Below the pieces are notes generated by a model. That model was not told the DNA's origin, did no database searches, and was given only the letters and a program-made list of their open reading frames with translations. A program made the translations under genes and the position numbers. A stretch of DNA of 64,000 nucleotides from Fischerella thermalis PCC 7521 (GTDB taxonomy: Bacteria; Cyanobacteriota; Cyanobacteriia; Cyanobacteriales; Nostocaceae): the NCBI RefSeq assembly GCF_000317225.1, contig NZ_AJLL01000096.1, positions 1 to 64,000 of the forward strand, written 5' to 3'. Positions 23,388-33,376 of this stretch are shown in pieces. Numbering within the stretch: the first letter of the stretch is position 1; every line of letters starts with the position of its first letter.

Positions 23388-26075
23388 ATGAAGCTACAGC
23401 TATTGATTCAAAGTCTATTAATTACAGGCTCCTCATTTACTTTATTGTTAATAAATCCTGCTTTCAGCAAGGAAGCACAAGTTCTAGATGTCAAGACTGA
23501 GAATACCCAATCTGACAAAAAGGCGAATCTTCAAGCAGTCAATACGCCAATCAAAAAGATACCGCACCTGAGTGAAATAGATTTTGTACCTAAGGTTATC
23601 CAAAAGCTGGTGCAGTCACCCGTAACAGAAGTCATAGAAGTGACGGGAGTTCAAGTTAATACAACAGAAAAAGGTCTGGATGTAATTCTCCAGACTTCCA
23701 AAGCAGAGCAACTACAAGTATCGGGAAGGAATGAAGGCAACGACTATATTGCTGACATACCAAACGCACAACTACGCCTACCTGATGGCAACACATTTCG
23801 TCAAGAAAAACCTCTTGCCGGAATAGCTGAGGTAATTGTGACTAATCAGGATGCGAATACCATTCGGGTCACAGTCAGAGGCGAAACGGGCGCGCCGACA
23901 ATCGAGTTGTTTGATAGTGATAATGGTTTGATTTTTGAAGTTGCTGCGCCTGCACCTTCCGCGCCACAACCACAGCAGCAACCGCAAACGCCAGCAACTC
24001 CTCCGCCAACACAGCCGGAAAGTCAAACTCAACCAGAGCAGCCATCAGCAGAAACTGATGAACCGATTGAACTGGTGGTAACAGGTGAGCAAGACGGATA
24101 TAGCGTTCCGAGTGCCACTACTGGGACTAGAACTGACACTCCGATCCGAGACACTCCCTTTTCAATTCAAGTTGTTCCTCAAGAAGTACTTGAAGATCAA
24201 CAAGTGCAGCGACTCAATGAAGCTCTGAGGAATATTTCAGGTGTAACACCGGGTGTATCTACTCGCTCTCCCTTTGATTTCTACACAATACGTGGTTTTG
24301 GTGGTTTTGGTACTAACAACATCATCATCGACGGTTTGCGTGACAGGTACAGCAGTGGTGGTACAAGCCTGGGTAACGTTGAGCAAGTAGAAGTCCTCAA
24401 AGGCCCAGCAGGCGCTTTGTTTGGTCAGGGTACACCAGGAGGAACGATAAACGTTACTACAAAAAGACCTTTGAGTACTCCTGCCTATGACGTAGAGTTA
24501 GGCTTGGGAAATTTCAATACATACATTGGCAGTATTGATTTAACAGGCCCTCTTGATGAAAACAAAAATATCCTCTACCGCTTTAGTGCCTACGGGTTTA
24601 GTTCAGAAACGTTTGTTGATTTCTTTGATATCACGCGCTATTCTTTTGCTCCTGCTTTGTCCTTTCGTTTGGGCGAGAATACTAACTTGACGGTAGAAGG
24701 AAGCTATTCCGTTGTTGAGCAGAAAAACGATCGCGGTTTACCAGCCAGAGGAACTGTCCTATCCAATCCCAACGGTGATATTCCACTCAATCGATTTCTT
24801 GGTGAGCCTTCTGTCGATTTTGTTGGGCAAAACATCGGGCGGATTGGTTATCAGTTTGAGCATAACTTTAATGATAACTGGCAGCTTCGCAACTCATTCC
24901 GAGCCACCTTTTACCGTCAGCCTCAAAACACTTTTCTTCCTCTAGGATTGCAAGAAGATGGTCGTACTCTTGAACGTTTACAAAACCAATTAGATGAACA
25001 AGATGGTACTAGTTACATTCTAGACACCAATGTTGTTGGTAACTTTAAAACAGGAAGTATCGCCCATAAGCTATTATTTGGTGTTGATTTGTACCGTGAT
25101 ACCTATAACTCTTCTGGGGTAGATTTAGAAATTACACCAATTGACATCTTCAACCCTGTCTACGGTCGTGATCAAGTAGGTGCGAGAATTCCTGACACGG
25201 CTTCTTCTTTTGAAGAAACTAATCAAGCTTTAGGCATCTATATTCAAGACCAAATTACTCTATTAGAGAACCTGAAAATTTTGTTGGGTGGACGTTTTGA
25301 TCTGATCAATCAAAGAAGCGAATTTGTAGATAGTTTTGGTGATGCATTCCCTTCTTTCCAACAAGATGAAGCCTTTAGCCCTCGATTTGGGATTGTCTAT
25401 CAACCAATTCCCGAAGTTTCACTCTATGCGAGTTATACTCGCTCATTTCAACAAGTTGTGGGAACAACTTTTGATCGAAGATTATTTAAGCCAGAGCGTG
25501 GCACTCAGTGGGAAGTTGGTGTGAAAACTGATTTAACTGATAAGCTTTCTGCAACCCTTGCATACTACAACATAACCCGTTCTAATGTTCTAGCTGATGA
25601 TCCAGAAAATGCTGGTTTTTCTGTGCAAACGGGTGAACAAAACAGTCAAGGTGTGGAATTGGATATTGCTGGAGAAATACTTCCTGGATGGAAAATTATT
25701 GCCTCCGCAGCATATACTGATGCCAAAGTTACAGAAGACGCCGATTTTTCAGGTAATAAACTCAATAACGTCCCGGAATTTGGTGCTAGTTTGTGGACTA
25801 CTTATGAAATTCAGAGGGGAGATTTGCAGGGATTGGGATTTGGTTTTGGGCTGTTTTACGTCGGAGAACGTCAGGGGGATATAGCTAACACCTTTACCTT
25901 ACCAAGCTACGTAAGAACGGATGCCGCGATTTTTTATCAGGAAGACAACTTCCGTGCTTCTATTAATATCAAGAACCTGTTTAACATTGAGTATTTTGAA
26001 AGTGCCCGGAATGACCGAGAAGTATTTCCAGGCGATCCATTAACTGTGGTTGGTTCTGTCTCCTGGAAATTCTAG
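23388..26075 (+). CDS. TonB-dependent siderophore receptor with AMIN domain
   Basis: 895-residue outer-membrane receptor that imports ferric siderophores with TonB energy. It has a signal peptide (about 1-28, ending PAFSKEA), an AMIN domain (about 60-190) as in many cyanobacterial receptors, a Pro/Gln-rich linker (190-225), and a TonB-box-like segment (IELVVTG). The plug domain (about 245-360) has DTPIRDTPFSIQVVPQEVLEDQQ and EVLKGPAGALFGQGTPGGTINVTTK. The 22-strand barrel ends in the usual aromatic residue (VGSVSWKF). Length and layout fit the FhuA/FpvA-like siderophore receptor family. GAGGAATAA precedes the ATG. The gene is followed 30 bp later by the binding lipoprotein, so the two likely form an operon. 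Confidence 0.95.
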   Translation: MKLQLLIQSLLITGSSFTLLLINPAFSKEAQVLDVKTENTQSDKKANLQAVNTPIKKIPHLSEIDFVPKVIQKLVQSPVTEVIEVTGVQVNTTEKGLDVILQTSKAEQLQVSGRNEGNDYIADIPNAQLRLPDGNTFRQEKPLAGIAEVIVTNQDANTIRVTVRGETGAPTIELFDSDNGLIFEVAAPAPSAPQPQQQPQTPATPPPTQPESQTQPEQPSAETDEPIELVVTGEQDGYSVPSATTGTRTDTPIRDTPFSIQVVPQEVLEDQQVQRLNEALRNISGVTPGVSTRSPFDFYTIRGFGGFGTNNIIIDGLRDRYSSGGTSLGNVEQVEVLKGPAGALFGQGTPGGTINVTTKRPLSTPAYDVELGLGNFNTYIGSIDLTGPLDENKNILYRFSAYGFSSETFVDFFDITRYSFAPALSFRLGENTNLTVEGSYSVVEQKNDRGLPARGTVLSNPNGDIPLNRFLGEPSVDFVGQNIGRIGYQFEHNFNDNWQLRNSFRATFYRQPQNTFLPLGLQEDGRTLERLQNQLDEQDGTSYILDTNVVGNFKTGSIAHKLLFGVDLYRDTYNSSGVDLEITPIDIFNPVYGRDQVGARIPDTASSFEETNQALGIYIQDQITLLENLKILLGGRFDLINQRSEFVDSFGDAFPSFQQDEAFSPRFGIVYQPIPEVSLYASYTRSFQQVVGTTFDRRLFKPERGTQWEVGVKTDLTDKLSATLAYYNITRSNVLADDPENAGFSVQTGEQNSQGVELDIAGEILPGWKIIASAAYTDAKVTEDADFSGNKLNNVPEFGASLWTTYEIQRGDLQGLGFGFGLFYVGERQGDIANTFTLPSYVRTDAAIFYQEDNFRASINIKNLFNIEYFESARNDREVFPGDPLTVVGSVSWKF

Positions 26076-26105
26076 CGCTGCCTGTTGAATGCTGCTTAGG
26101 CCATA

Positions 26106-27098
26106 ATGAAGAAAAATCAACTGCATCTTTGTATTCAACCATTTTTCCTCATCGCTCTGTTCTTGCTCTGGATAACAGCTTGCGATAGTCAGGCTATTCA
26201 GAAAACTGACATTTCCAAGACACAGTTAGGCATTTCTGAGTGCCGAGTCATTCAGCATGAACTAGGAGAAACTTGTGTTCCTCTTCAACCCCAGCGTGTG
26301 ATTGTTACAGATGAAGGAGCCTTAGATGCATTGCTAGGACTAGGTTTGCAGCCAATAGCAGCAGCAGAATCAAATCTTGCAGGTAGCAGAGGACAGCAGT
26401 TTGCAGGGAAGAAGATAGAACAGATAATTTCTATCGGCAAATCATCCCAGGTCAATATAGAAAGAATGGTACAGTTGCATCCAGATTTGATTCTGGGATT
26501 TTACTTCACTGCTGAGAATTACAAGCTATTTTCCCAGATAGCTCCCACAGTGAAACTGGAAGCAAAATACCTCAAAGATGGTTGGAAAGAATCTTTGCGG
26601 GAAATTGGCCAAATATTAGGCAGAACTGAAAATGCTGATGATGCGCTTGCACACTACCAACAACGGGTGAGAAAACTCCGAAAACTGATAAAAGAAAAAC
26701 TGGGGACAATGGAGGTATCTGCGAGCCGTTTCTATGCAGGGCTGCATAATCCACAGTTTGATACTATCTTCTCATTTTCTGGATGGATTTTAAAGGAGGT
26801 GGGGCTTTCTGCACCCAGACATCAACTTCAGGCTACCACCAGTCCAGATACATATTCTGTATTGGTCAGCTTAGAACGCGTAGACTTGCTGGATGCAGAT
26901 GTTTTATTTGCAATGTTAGATCCCGGCGCTGAAGAAAACTTCAAAAAATATCAGAAAAGTCAACTGTGGCAATTACTCAAAGTAGCCAAAAATAACCAGG
27001 TGTACACAGTTGATTCTGGTTATTGGTATGGAGGCAATATCCTAGCAGCTAATGCTATTCTTGATGACTTATACAAATATCTACTGAAAGAAGCATGA
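26106..27098 (+). CDS. Iron-siderophore ABC transporter substrate-binding lipoprotein
   Basis: 330-residue periplasmic binding protein of the FecB/FhuD class (helical-backbone fold). A lipoprotein signal ends in ITAC with Cys near residue 26. Family features follow: QRVIVTDEGALDALLGLGLQPIAAA, RMVQLHPDLILG, FSQIAPTV, and VYTVDSGYWYGGNILAANAILDDL at the end. It would hand ferric siderophore from the receptor to an inner-membrane permease. No FecCD permease or ATPase gene follows in this window, so the transport step must be encoded elsewhere. Confidence 0.92.
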   Translation: MKKNQLHLCIQPFFLIALFLLWITACDSQAIQKTDISKTQLGISECRVIQHELGETCVPLQPQRVIVTDEGALDALLGLGLQPIAAAESNLAGSRGQQFAGKKIEQIISIGKSSQVNIERMVQLHPDLILGFYFTAENYKLFSQIAPTVKLEAKYLKDGWKESLREIGQILGRTENADDALAHYQQRVRKLRKLIKEKLGTMEVSASRFYAGLHNPQFDTIFSFSGWILKEVGLSAPRHQLQATTSPDTYSVLVSLERVDLLDADVLFAMLDPGAEENFKKYQKSQLWQLLKVAKNNQVYTVDSGYWYGGNILAANAILDDLYKYLLKEA

Positions 27099-27278
27099 AA
27101 ATTTTTGACTGAAGAAAGGTAGCTATGCTGAGGAGAGCGAAGATTTTTGGGGGAGATGGGCATTAATCATCCACGAACTGGACTGTTCTGGCTGCTTCTC
27201 TGGGCGCTATCATCGCTCTCACTCTACAACCAAGTAATATGTTTCTTATTATACTTTAACCAAAGTGATGAAAGAGCG

Positions 27279-27791
27279 TTAATCACTATTTGTTGGCGGT
27301 AAAAGATAAATTGCCCCAGAAATTAAGGTGAGGAGGACAGAAACCCAAAAAGCAATGAGGGAGGGAACTTTCCAAACTTCTGGTAAAGGTGCAATTAAAA
27401 GAGCGATCGCAATAATTTGGCTAAAGGTTTTGAGTTTACCCCAAATATTCGCTCCGGTAATTGTGGTTTGATTGACACGCCAACCAGCGATCGCTAACTC
27501 CCGTGCTAGTATCAAAAATACTCCCCAAGCTGGAATCTGTCCCAGTTCAATAAATACCAGTAATGGTGCAAGCACTAACAATTTATCGACTAGGGGGTCG
27601 AGAAATTTACCTAAATCGCTAATTTGGTTGAGTTTTCGTGCTAAGTAACCATCTAGCCAGTCGGTACCAGCTGCAACCAGGAAAATTGCTAAACACACCC
27701 ACCTAGTTGTTGGTGTGGGGTTGGGTAAGCCGTAAAGTAGGAATGGCAAGCCTAAAAGACGGGAAAAGGTAATCCAGTTGGGTAAAGTCAT
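27279..27791 (-). CDS. pgsA: CDP-diacylglycerol-glycerol-3-phosphate 3-phosphatidyltransferase
   Basis: 170-residue membrane enzyme that makes phosphatidylglycerol phosphate, the committed step to phosphatidylglycerol. The CDP-alcohol phosphotransferase signature D-x2-D-G-x2-A-R-x8-G-x3-D-x3-D is complete (DWLDGYLARKLNQISDLGKFLDPLVDK). Four to five hydrophobic segments surround it. Length is normal for the short bacterial form. It is transcribed towards the binding-lipoprotein gene. PG is essential for photosystem function in cyanobacteria. Confidence 0.93.
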   Translation of the reverse strand: MTLPNWITFSRLLGLPFLLYGLPNPTPTTRWVCLAIFLVAAGTDWLDGYLARKLNQISDLGKFLDPLVDKLLVLAPLLVFIELGQIPAWGVFLILARELAIAGWRVNQTTITGANIWGKLKTFSQIIAIALLIAPLPEVWKVPSLIAFWVSVLLTLISGAIYLLPPTNSD

Positions 27792-28105
27792 GGGATTTTA
27801 AATTAGGTGATAAGTAATAGGTGATAGAAAAATAATTACTGATTACCAATTAACATCTAATGGGAATCGAACAAGCAACACAAGATTTTTTGACAATTTT
27901 CCCGAATTTGATTTTAATTAACGAACACCGTGCAAGGCGATGTACACAGATAGATTATCAGTGTGTATCTGTGTACCCTGGGGGAAGCCGCGCAAAGCGC
28001 GTCTACATCTGTGTTCGATTATCAAAACAGGATTTTTGCCATAGTTTTAATTCGCATTAGGCGTAATTACCAATTACTATTACCAATTGTTAAACCAAAA
28101 TCACT
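27792..28105. other. Intergenic with dispersed repeat copy 3
   Basis: The divergent gap between pgsA and the aspartase gene holds a third copy of the ATCTGTGTACCC/GAAGCCGCGC/GCGCGTCTACATCTGTGTTCG repeat (27958-28020) and a short heptamer tract (about 28068-28092, AATTACC-type). Confidence 0.6.
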
Positions 28106-29521
28106 ATGACTGAACAAAGAAATTCTCAATCCAGAATAGAACGCGATTCAATGGGCGATCGCGAAATTTCCAGTAGTGTTTATTACGGCATTCAAACCGT
28201 ACGTGCTACAGAAAACTTCCCAATTAGCGGTATTCGTCCTTTACCTACTTACGTAGATGCTTGTATTTTAATTAAAAAAGCTACTGCTATAGTGAATGGT
28301 GAACTGGGTTGTATTCCCCAAGACATCAGTCAGGCAATAGTCCAAGCTGCCGATGAAGTTTTAGCTGGCCAGTTCCGTGAGCAGTTTGTGGTAGATGTTT
28401 ATCAAGCCGGTGCTGGTACTTCCCATCACATGAATGTTAATGAAGTATTAGCAAATCGGGCGTTAGAAATTCTTGGTGATCACAAAGGAAACTACAAGCG
28501 TGTCAGTCCCAATGATCACGTTAACTACGGACAGTCTACCAATGATGTGATTCCCACAGCAATTCGGATTGGTGGTTTATTGGCGTTGTCTAGAACACTG
28601 CACCCGGCTTTGGAGGGGGCTATAGCAACTTTAGAGGCAAAAGCAGCAGAGTTTCAAGATATCGTTCGTTCTGGTAGAACTCACATGCAAGATGCTGTGC
28701 CAGTGCGGTTGGGTGAAAATTTCCGTGCTTGGGCACACATTCTAACAGAACATCAAAACCGGATTTACACTGCTAGTGGGGATTTGATGGTACTGGGTTT
28801 GGGTGGTAGTGCAGCGGGTACGGGGTTGAACACCCATCCCCAATATCGTGCCCGTGTGATATCAACTCTAGCAGAACTGATTAATAGTCCACTACAACCT
28901 GCCCCTCATTTGATGGCGGCAATGCAGAGTATGGCACCATTTGTCAATGTTTCTGGTGCGTTACGTAACTTAGCGCAAGATTTAGTAAAAATCTCTCATG
29001 ACTTGCGATTGATGGACTCTGGACCAAAAACTGGTTTAAAAGAAATTCAACTCCCACCAGTACAACCGGGTTCTTCAATTATGCCAGGCAAGTATAACCC
29101 CGTGATGGCAGAGATGACATCGATGGTGTGTTTTCAGGTGATGGGTTACGACAGTGCGATCGCACTGGCAGCCCAAGCAGGACAATTAGAATTGAATGTG
29201 ATGATGCCACTGATTGCCTATAACTTGATTCACAGTATCGAAATTCTCGGTAATACTATTGCTGCACTCACACAACGCTGCATTCAAGGAATTACCGCCA
29301 ACCGGGAACGTTGTTTGGCATATGCAGAAAGTAGTTTAGCTTTAGTAACAGCTTTAAATACCCACATTGGTTATTTAAATGCCGCAGCCATAGCAAAAGA
29401 ATCTTTGGAAACAGGCAAATCCCTACGACAAATTGTTTTGGAAAAAGGACTAATGAGTGAAGCAGAATTAGCTAAAGTTCTAAACCTGGAACAAATGAGC
29501 CAAATTTTACCCCTTGAATAA
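28106..29521 (+). CDS. aspA: Aspartate ammonia-lyase (aspartase/fumarase superfamily)
   Basis: 471-residue enzyme that releases ammonia from L-aspartate to give fumarate (or the reverse). Typical blocks: RIERDSMGDREISSSVYYGIQTVRATENFPIS at the N-terminus, then AGAGTSHHMNVNEVLANRA, GQSTNDVIPTAIR, GRTHMQDAVPVRLG, and the superfamily signature GSSIMPGKYNPVMAEM with the catalytic Ser loop. The YYGIQTxRATENFPI start favours aspartase over class II fumarase. The GK in the signature is shared with fumarases, so the substrate is not certain. The short gap to the DUF362 gene (80 bp) suggests co-transcription. Confidence 0.85.
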   Translation: MTEQRNSQSRIERDSMGDREISSSVYYGIQTVRATENFPISGIRPLPTYVDACILIKKATAIVNGELGCIPQDISQAIVQAADEVLAGQFREQFVVDVYQAGAGTSHHMNVNEVLANRALEILGDHKGNYKRVSPNDHVNYGQSTNDVIPTAIRIGGLLALSRTLHPALEGAIATLEAKAAEFQDIVRSGRTHMQDAVPVRLGENFRAWAHILTEHQNRIYTASGDLMVLGLGGSAAGTGLNTHPQYRARVISTLAELINSPLQPAPHLMAAMQSMAPFVNVSGALRNLAQDLVKISHDLRLMDSGPKTGLKEIQLPPVQPGSSIMPGKYNPVMAEMTSMVCFQVMGYDSAIALAAQAGQLELNVMMPLIAYNLIHSIEILGNTIAALTQRCIQGITANRERCLAYAESSLALVTALNTHIGYLNAAAIAKESLETGKSLRQIVLEKGLMSEAELAKVLNLEQMSQILPLE

Positions 29522-29561
29522 AAATTGTTGATTGTTGTCCGTTGTTTGTTGTTTGGAAAAA

Positions 29562-29600
29562 CCACCAATCACCAACCACCAACCACCAACTACTAACAAA
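29562..29600. repeat. Short tandem ACCAACC-type heptamer tract
   Basis: Imperfect tandem CACCAAC/CTACTAAC units just before the DUF362 start codon. It is one of several such tracts (43380-43428, 38627-38663, 63822-63866), a hallmark of heterocystous cyanobacterial intergenic DNA. Confidence 0.7.
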
Positions 29601-29601
29601 T

Positions 29602-30567
29602 ATGCAAACACCAACCGTTAGTTTCATTCGAGCCAATTCTTACGAACCAGAAGTTTTAAGAGATTCTTTGGCAACACTGCTAGAACCATTCGGAGGAATG
29701 GCAGCGTTTGTAAAACCAGGGAATCGCGTTTTACTTAAACCCAATTTGCTCACAGGCGCACGTCCTGGCAAAGAGTGTACCACGCGATCGCAATTAGTTT
29801 ATGTAGTGGCACAGATGGTAATTGAAGCTGGCGGTAAACCATTTTTAGGTGATAGTCCTGCTTTTGGTAGCGCCAGGGGAGTTGCCATTGCTAATGGCTA
29901 TCAACAGATTTTAGAAGAACTTAATCTTCCAATCATTGATTTTCATGGGGTTCGTTACCAAACAGTTAGTCAAGAGTTTAACCATCTGCTACTCTGCAAA
30001 GAAGCGATGGAAGCAGATGTAGTAATCAATCTACCCAAAGTCAAATCTCATGTCCAATTAGTACTTACCTTGGGTGTAAAAAACTTGTTTGGCTGTGTTC
30101 CTGGCAAAATGAAAGCTTGGTGGCACATGGAAGCAGGAAAAGATGCCAACAGGTTCGGGGAAATGTTAGTAGAAACTGCTAGAACAATTAACCCGAATTT
30201 AACTATCTTAGACGGTGTTATCGGTCATGAAGGCAATGGCCCTAGTGGCGGTGAACCTCGTTGTCTGGGTATTTTAGGCGCATCACCAGATGTATTTGCT
30301 TTAGATCGAGCCATGGTAGAGATACTTAATGTCCCAGCCACAGAAGTACCTACTGTTGCTGCATCTATGCGTCTGGGAGTTTGTCCGAACCTCAATGCTA
30401 TCCACTATCCTTATTTAGATCCTCAGTCACTACGGATAGATGATTGGCGATTACCAGACAAGTTCGTTCCCATTGATTTTGGTATGCCTCGCCTAATTAA
30501 GTCTACGTTCAAACACCTCTACATCAAGTTTATCAAAGAACCACTCAGCGCTTATGTTAGAGGATAA
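29602..30567 (+). CDS. DUF362 domain-containing protein
   Basis: 321-residue protein with the DUF362 fold: NRVLLKPNLL, IEAGGKPFLGDSPAFGS, VINLPKVKSHVQLVLTLGVKNLFG and LDGVIGHEGNGPSGGEPRCLG. Members bind a metal or Fe-S cofactor in some proteins, but no ferredoxin-like Cys clusters are present here, so the function is open. I set the start at ATG 29602 because the 20 residues upstream translate a low-complexity ACCAACC heptamer tract. Confidence 0.83.
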   Translation: MQTPTVSFIRANSYEPEVLRDSLATLLEPFGGMAAFVKPGNRVLLKPNLLTGARPGKECTTRSQLVYVVAQMVIEAGGKPFLGDSPAFGSARGVAIANGYQQILEELNLPIIDFHGVRYQTVSQEFNHLLLCKEAMEADVVINLPKVKSHVQLVLTLGVKNLFGCVPGKMKAWWHMEAGKDANRFGEMLVETARTINPNLTILDGVIGHEGNGPSGGEPRCLGILGASPDVFALDRAMVEILNVPATEVPTVAASMRLGVCPNLNAIHYPYLDPQSLRIDDWRLPDKFVPIDFGMPRLIKSTFKHLYIKFIKEPLSAYVRG

Positions 30568-30647
30568 CTACAGCAAGTGCAAACTCTGCTACAGCAATTT
30601 CAAAACTGGCACAGTAAGCTGAAAATACCCTCCGATTGCTTAACCAG

Positions 30648-30678
30648 ACCGCCCTACTCTACTAGTGGCGGTTTTTTT
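30648..30678 (+). terminator. Rho-independent terminator after the DUF362 gene
   Basis: ACCGCC and GGCGGT arms (30648-30653 and 30667-30672) are followed by a run of six T. Confidence 0.75.
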
Positions 30679-31401
30679 AGTCTCATGTTTTTCCTGATCT
30701 AATTGCTAACAATCATGCTAATTTTTGCTTGAGATATATTAGCTGCTTGGGAATGAAATACTTACTTATCTACCTATTGATATATTGACAAAATTTAGTA
30801 GAAAGAATATCTTTCTTGAATTTTCGATTATATTAAATTTTTCTTAAGTAAAATCACTGATTGAACTTACTAAATATTAAACATTATCCTAGTATAAATT
30901 TTGTGTAAATTGGTGGATTAAAGTGTTTGCTCTCGGAAACGCTTTTAACTCACTAGCAGTTACTAATCTCAAAAACTTAAATATATATCTAGTGTTGATA
31001 CGGTATAAGTATGAGTAAATATAACAAACTAAAAATATCTAAAGTTAGATTTTTTATCCTTTTGTAGGGCTATATTTTCCCAAAAATGTATTTTGAATCA
31101 CATAAACTTACTTTAATAAAATTGATAAATGTACTTTTTATGCTATAATTCTGTTAAATCCCAATGCAAAAACGATATTGTTTAACAACCAAGTCAAGCA
31201 ACAATAGTTACACAATTATGCAAATTTTTTATCATCTAAAATTAGTATCAAGTTTTTTATATACAGAAGATTAGCAAGGAGTCACTCAAACAAAAGCGGT
31301 GCTTGACGATTAAAAAAATTACAGTTAAAAAGTAGCTAAAATAGAGTTAGACTCAGAGAAAAGAGTCTAAATGCAAAATCAGGTAATCAAACAAACTTTT
31401 T
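30679..31401. other. Long AT-rich intergenic region
   Basis: About 720 bp with no convincing gene on either strand. It is rich in A/T runs and likely contains the promoter of the small membrane protein at 31402, but I cannot pin down a specific box. Confidence 0.4.
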
Positions 31402-31584
31402 ATGAATTCAAACAGCGAGTCTGCCAGTTCAACTAACATATCCTCCCATCGTTTGGCAGACATCATCGGAACTGTCATTGGTGTGCTAACCCTGATCTTA
31501 CCTTTGTTAGTTATTGCTAATTACTCTTCCGCTAATATTCCCAATACTCAGCCATCTTTCACATACAACCTCAAGCAGAAGTAG
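31402..31584 (+). CDS. Small single-span membrane protein
   Basis: 60 residues: a Ser/Asn-rich N-terminus, SSHRLADIIGTVIGVLTLILPLLVIANYSS with one clear membrane helix (about 22-42), and a short polar tail. The HRLADIIGT block before the helix looks conserved rather than random. There is only a weak AGG upstream. I do not recognise a family. The arrangement (N-terminus in the cytoplasm, short tail outside) is inference. Confidence 0.5.
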   Translation: MNSNSESASSTNISSHRLADIIGTVIGVLTLILPLLVIANYSSANIPNTQPSFTYNLKQK

Positions 31585-32041
31585 AAAATATTGGTAATGA
31601 ATTAAAAAACAATTTTGAAAACTCAAGATATATAGCTACTAGATTAAGCTTAGATTAACCATAGATAATGTTTACCTTGTGAGCTACAGCTAGTAGTTTA
31701 GGTTACTGCACAGAATCTGGACTATTGCTAAATAGTTCAGACTCTCGAATTTATAACTTGAAGTAAATGATCAGATTTTGACTTTGCATAAAATCGAGAT
31801 GGATTCTTGAACCACTTTAGACGCAAAGCTGCTTCCCGTAAGGGTAGATCGAAGTGCACGAAGAAGTTAGATTTTTTCGTTTACAACAAACAATTCAAAA
31901 ACATCCTGCTTTCTCTGTAAAGCCCAGATTTTTAATATATTCAAGGCGATCGCCAAATCAAACAGAGTTACATTTACTAAATATCAGTTTTAAGTCCTCT
32001 TAGGTTTTCATTCCCTGAGAAAATCCTATTTTAATCAATTA
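31585..32041. other. Intergenic with a short repeat fragment
   Basis: No gene recognised. At about 31826-31852 there is a piece (AAGCTGCTTCCCGTAAGGGTAGA) resembling the core of the dispersed repeat seen at 14466-14520. Confidence 0.4.
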
Positions 32042-32266
32042 TTAGCCTTCTGACCATTTTTCACGACTTAGCAAATCAATAATGCAATCTCTGAGCAAAA
32101 ATTCGTTTCTTTCTAACTCAAGCTCTACAAATAACCAGTCACGGTAAGGAAGATATTTACACAACACGTAAATAGGTTGATTAAGTTGAATCAGCCCCTG
32201 GTTAACAAGTTGAACTGCTTTTTCCCTAATATACTCTATGTTGTATTTAACAGCAGTATCTACCAT
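32042..32266 (-). CDS. DUF4327 family protein
   Basis: 74 residues. The sequence pattern (YNIEYIREKAVQLVNQGLI, QPIYVLCKYLPYRDW, VELELERNEFLLRDCIIDLLSREKW) matches the short cyanobacterial DUF4327 family as I remember it. A good AAGGAG lies 6-7 nt before the ATG. Soluble and acidic; function unknown. Confidence 0.75.
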   Translation of the reverse strand: MVDTAVKYNIEYIREKAVQLVNQGLIQLNQPIYVLCKYLPYRDWLFVELELERNEFLLRDCIIDLLSREKWSEG

Positions 32267-33376
32267 ACATTATCTCCTTGTTTACCCATAAAACAAATAA
32301 TCATCGTTACTAGTTAAATTGGGTAACGATTGATCACTGAAAATAAAGTCTTTTATCTTTTATTATGAACTTAGCAGCATTAGCAATCAAAATATGAAAA
32401 TTAGTTTTGACTTTATCGCTAAATTTTAGTTGCACTTGAATAAAAAATTGTAATTAACAATACTTACTCTACCTCTTAGGACAGATAAAACACATATCTT
32501 TAGTTATATTACCTTTGTAAAACTGTATGCTTCTTGGGTGTGAGAGGCAAAACGCTTAGAGCCTTAGGTGATATATAAAGCCTGTTGGGAAACATAGCAG
32601 TTAGCTTACCTCGTCTTTGCTAAATGCTGTGATTTTGCTAAGCCTATTATCAGGCTACTAAATACTTTGAATGTGGCTGAATTCATTATATGTTTATTTT
32701 TCCAATAATGAGTCACTATTGGTTAAAACTATGCCATTAAAAATACACTTATTACTTGATAAACTTTACTTAACTTTAAATTTTGAATGATTGAGAAGTT
32801 AGGGGAACAGAAATTTAGGATTAGACAGCAAACTTGTTCCACAGTATTTACTGTATTTAGTGAAAAAGATAACTTTCCTTTATATACAGGAGCATAACAG
32901 ACATTGAGTGCCTATCATCCCTTACTTTCGGTAGATATCTACTCCTAGCTTTTGATATATGACGCAGACATGCAAAAACAGGTATCATTAGTAAATAGGT
33001 AAGTATTGACTAAACCAACTGCCTAATATAGAAGGTGTAATTCATTATCACTTTCTAGTTTCATCATCATTAATCGATGATATGGCCTGTAACTGAGCTA
33101 ACAAAGAAACTGCTTATTGTCTAAGTATTTTAAATGCTTGTAAAGAAATACCATAAAAAATAATACTTAAATAAAGTATTATTTTTGATGGATACGTTTG
33201 AAATTAGAGGTAGAAAACTTCTGAAAAAAGTCAAAACAAAAAGCTCTGTTTTCATTTACAAAATCAACTGATATCATCACAAATAAAACGAGAATGATTG
33301 TATTTTGTTTGTCTAAGTCAACGTAAAAATCCAGTTTGATAAACTTTCGAGATGTGTTGTTGAGGAGGAAGTGTTC
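32267..33376. other. 1.1-kb AT-rich gap upstream of the SLH-fasciclin gene
   Basis: No gene recognised on either strand. It is divergent between the DUF4327 gene and the surface-protein gene, so it probably carries both promoters and a long leader. The only clear site is AGGAGGAA at 33363-33370, the ribosome binding site of the next gene. Confidence 0.4.

Noticed and set aside
23778-24032. Minus-strand frame rich in Arg/Trp/Leu inside the receptor gene
   Set aside because: Shadow of the Pro/Gln-rich linker of the TonB receptor on the opposite strand.
27099-27278. Possible permease start (hydrophobic frame near 27157) after the binding lipoprotein
   Set aside because: Only about 20 hydrophobic residues, no family motif, and no continuation; too weak to call a FecCD fragment.
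29562-29600. CRISPR-like short repeats
   Set aside because: Units are 7 bp, contiguous and without spacers; these are simple heptamer tracts, as are the others in the window.
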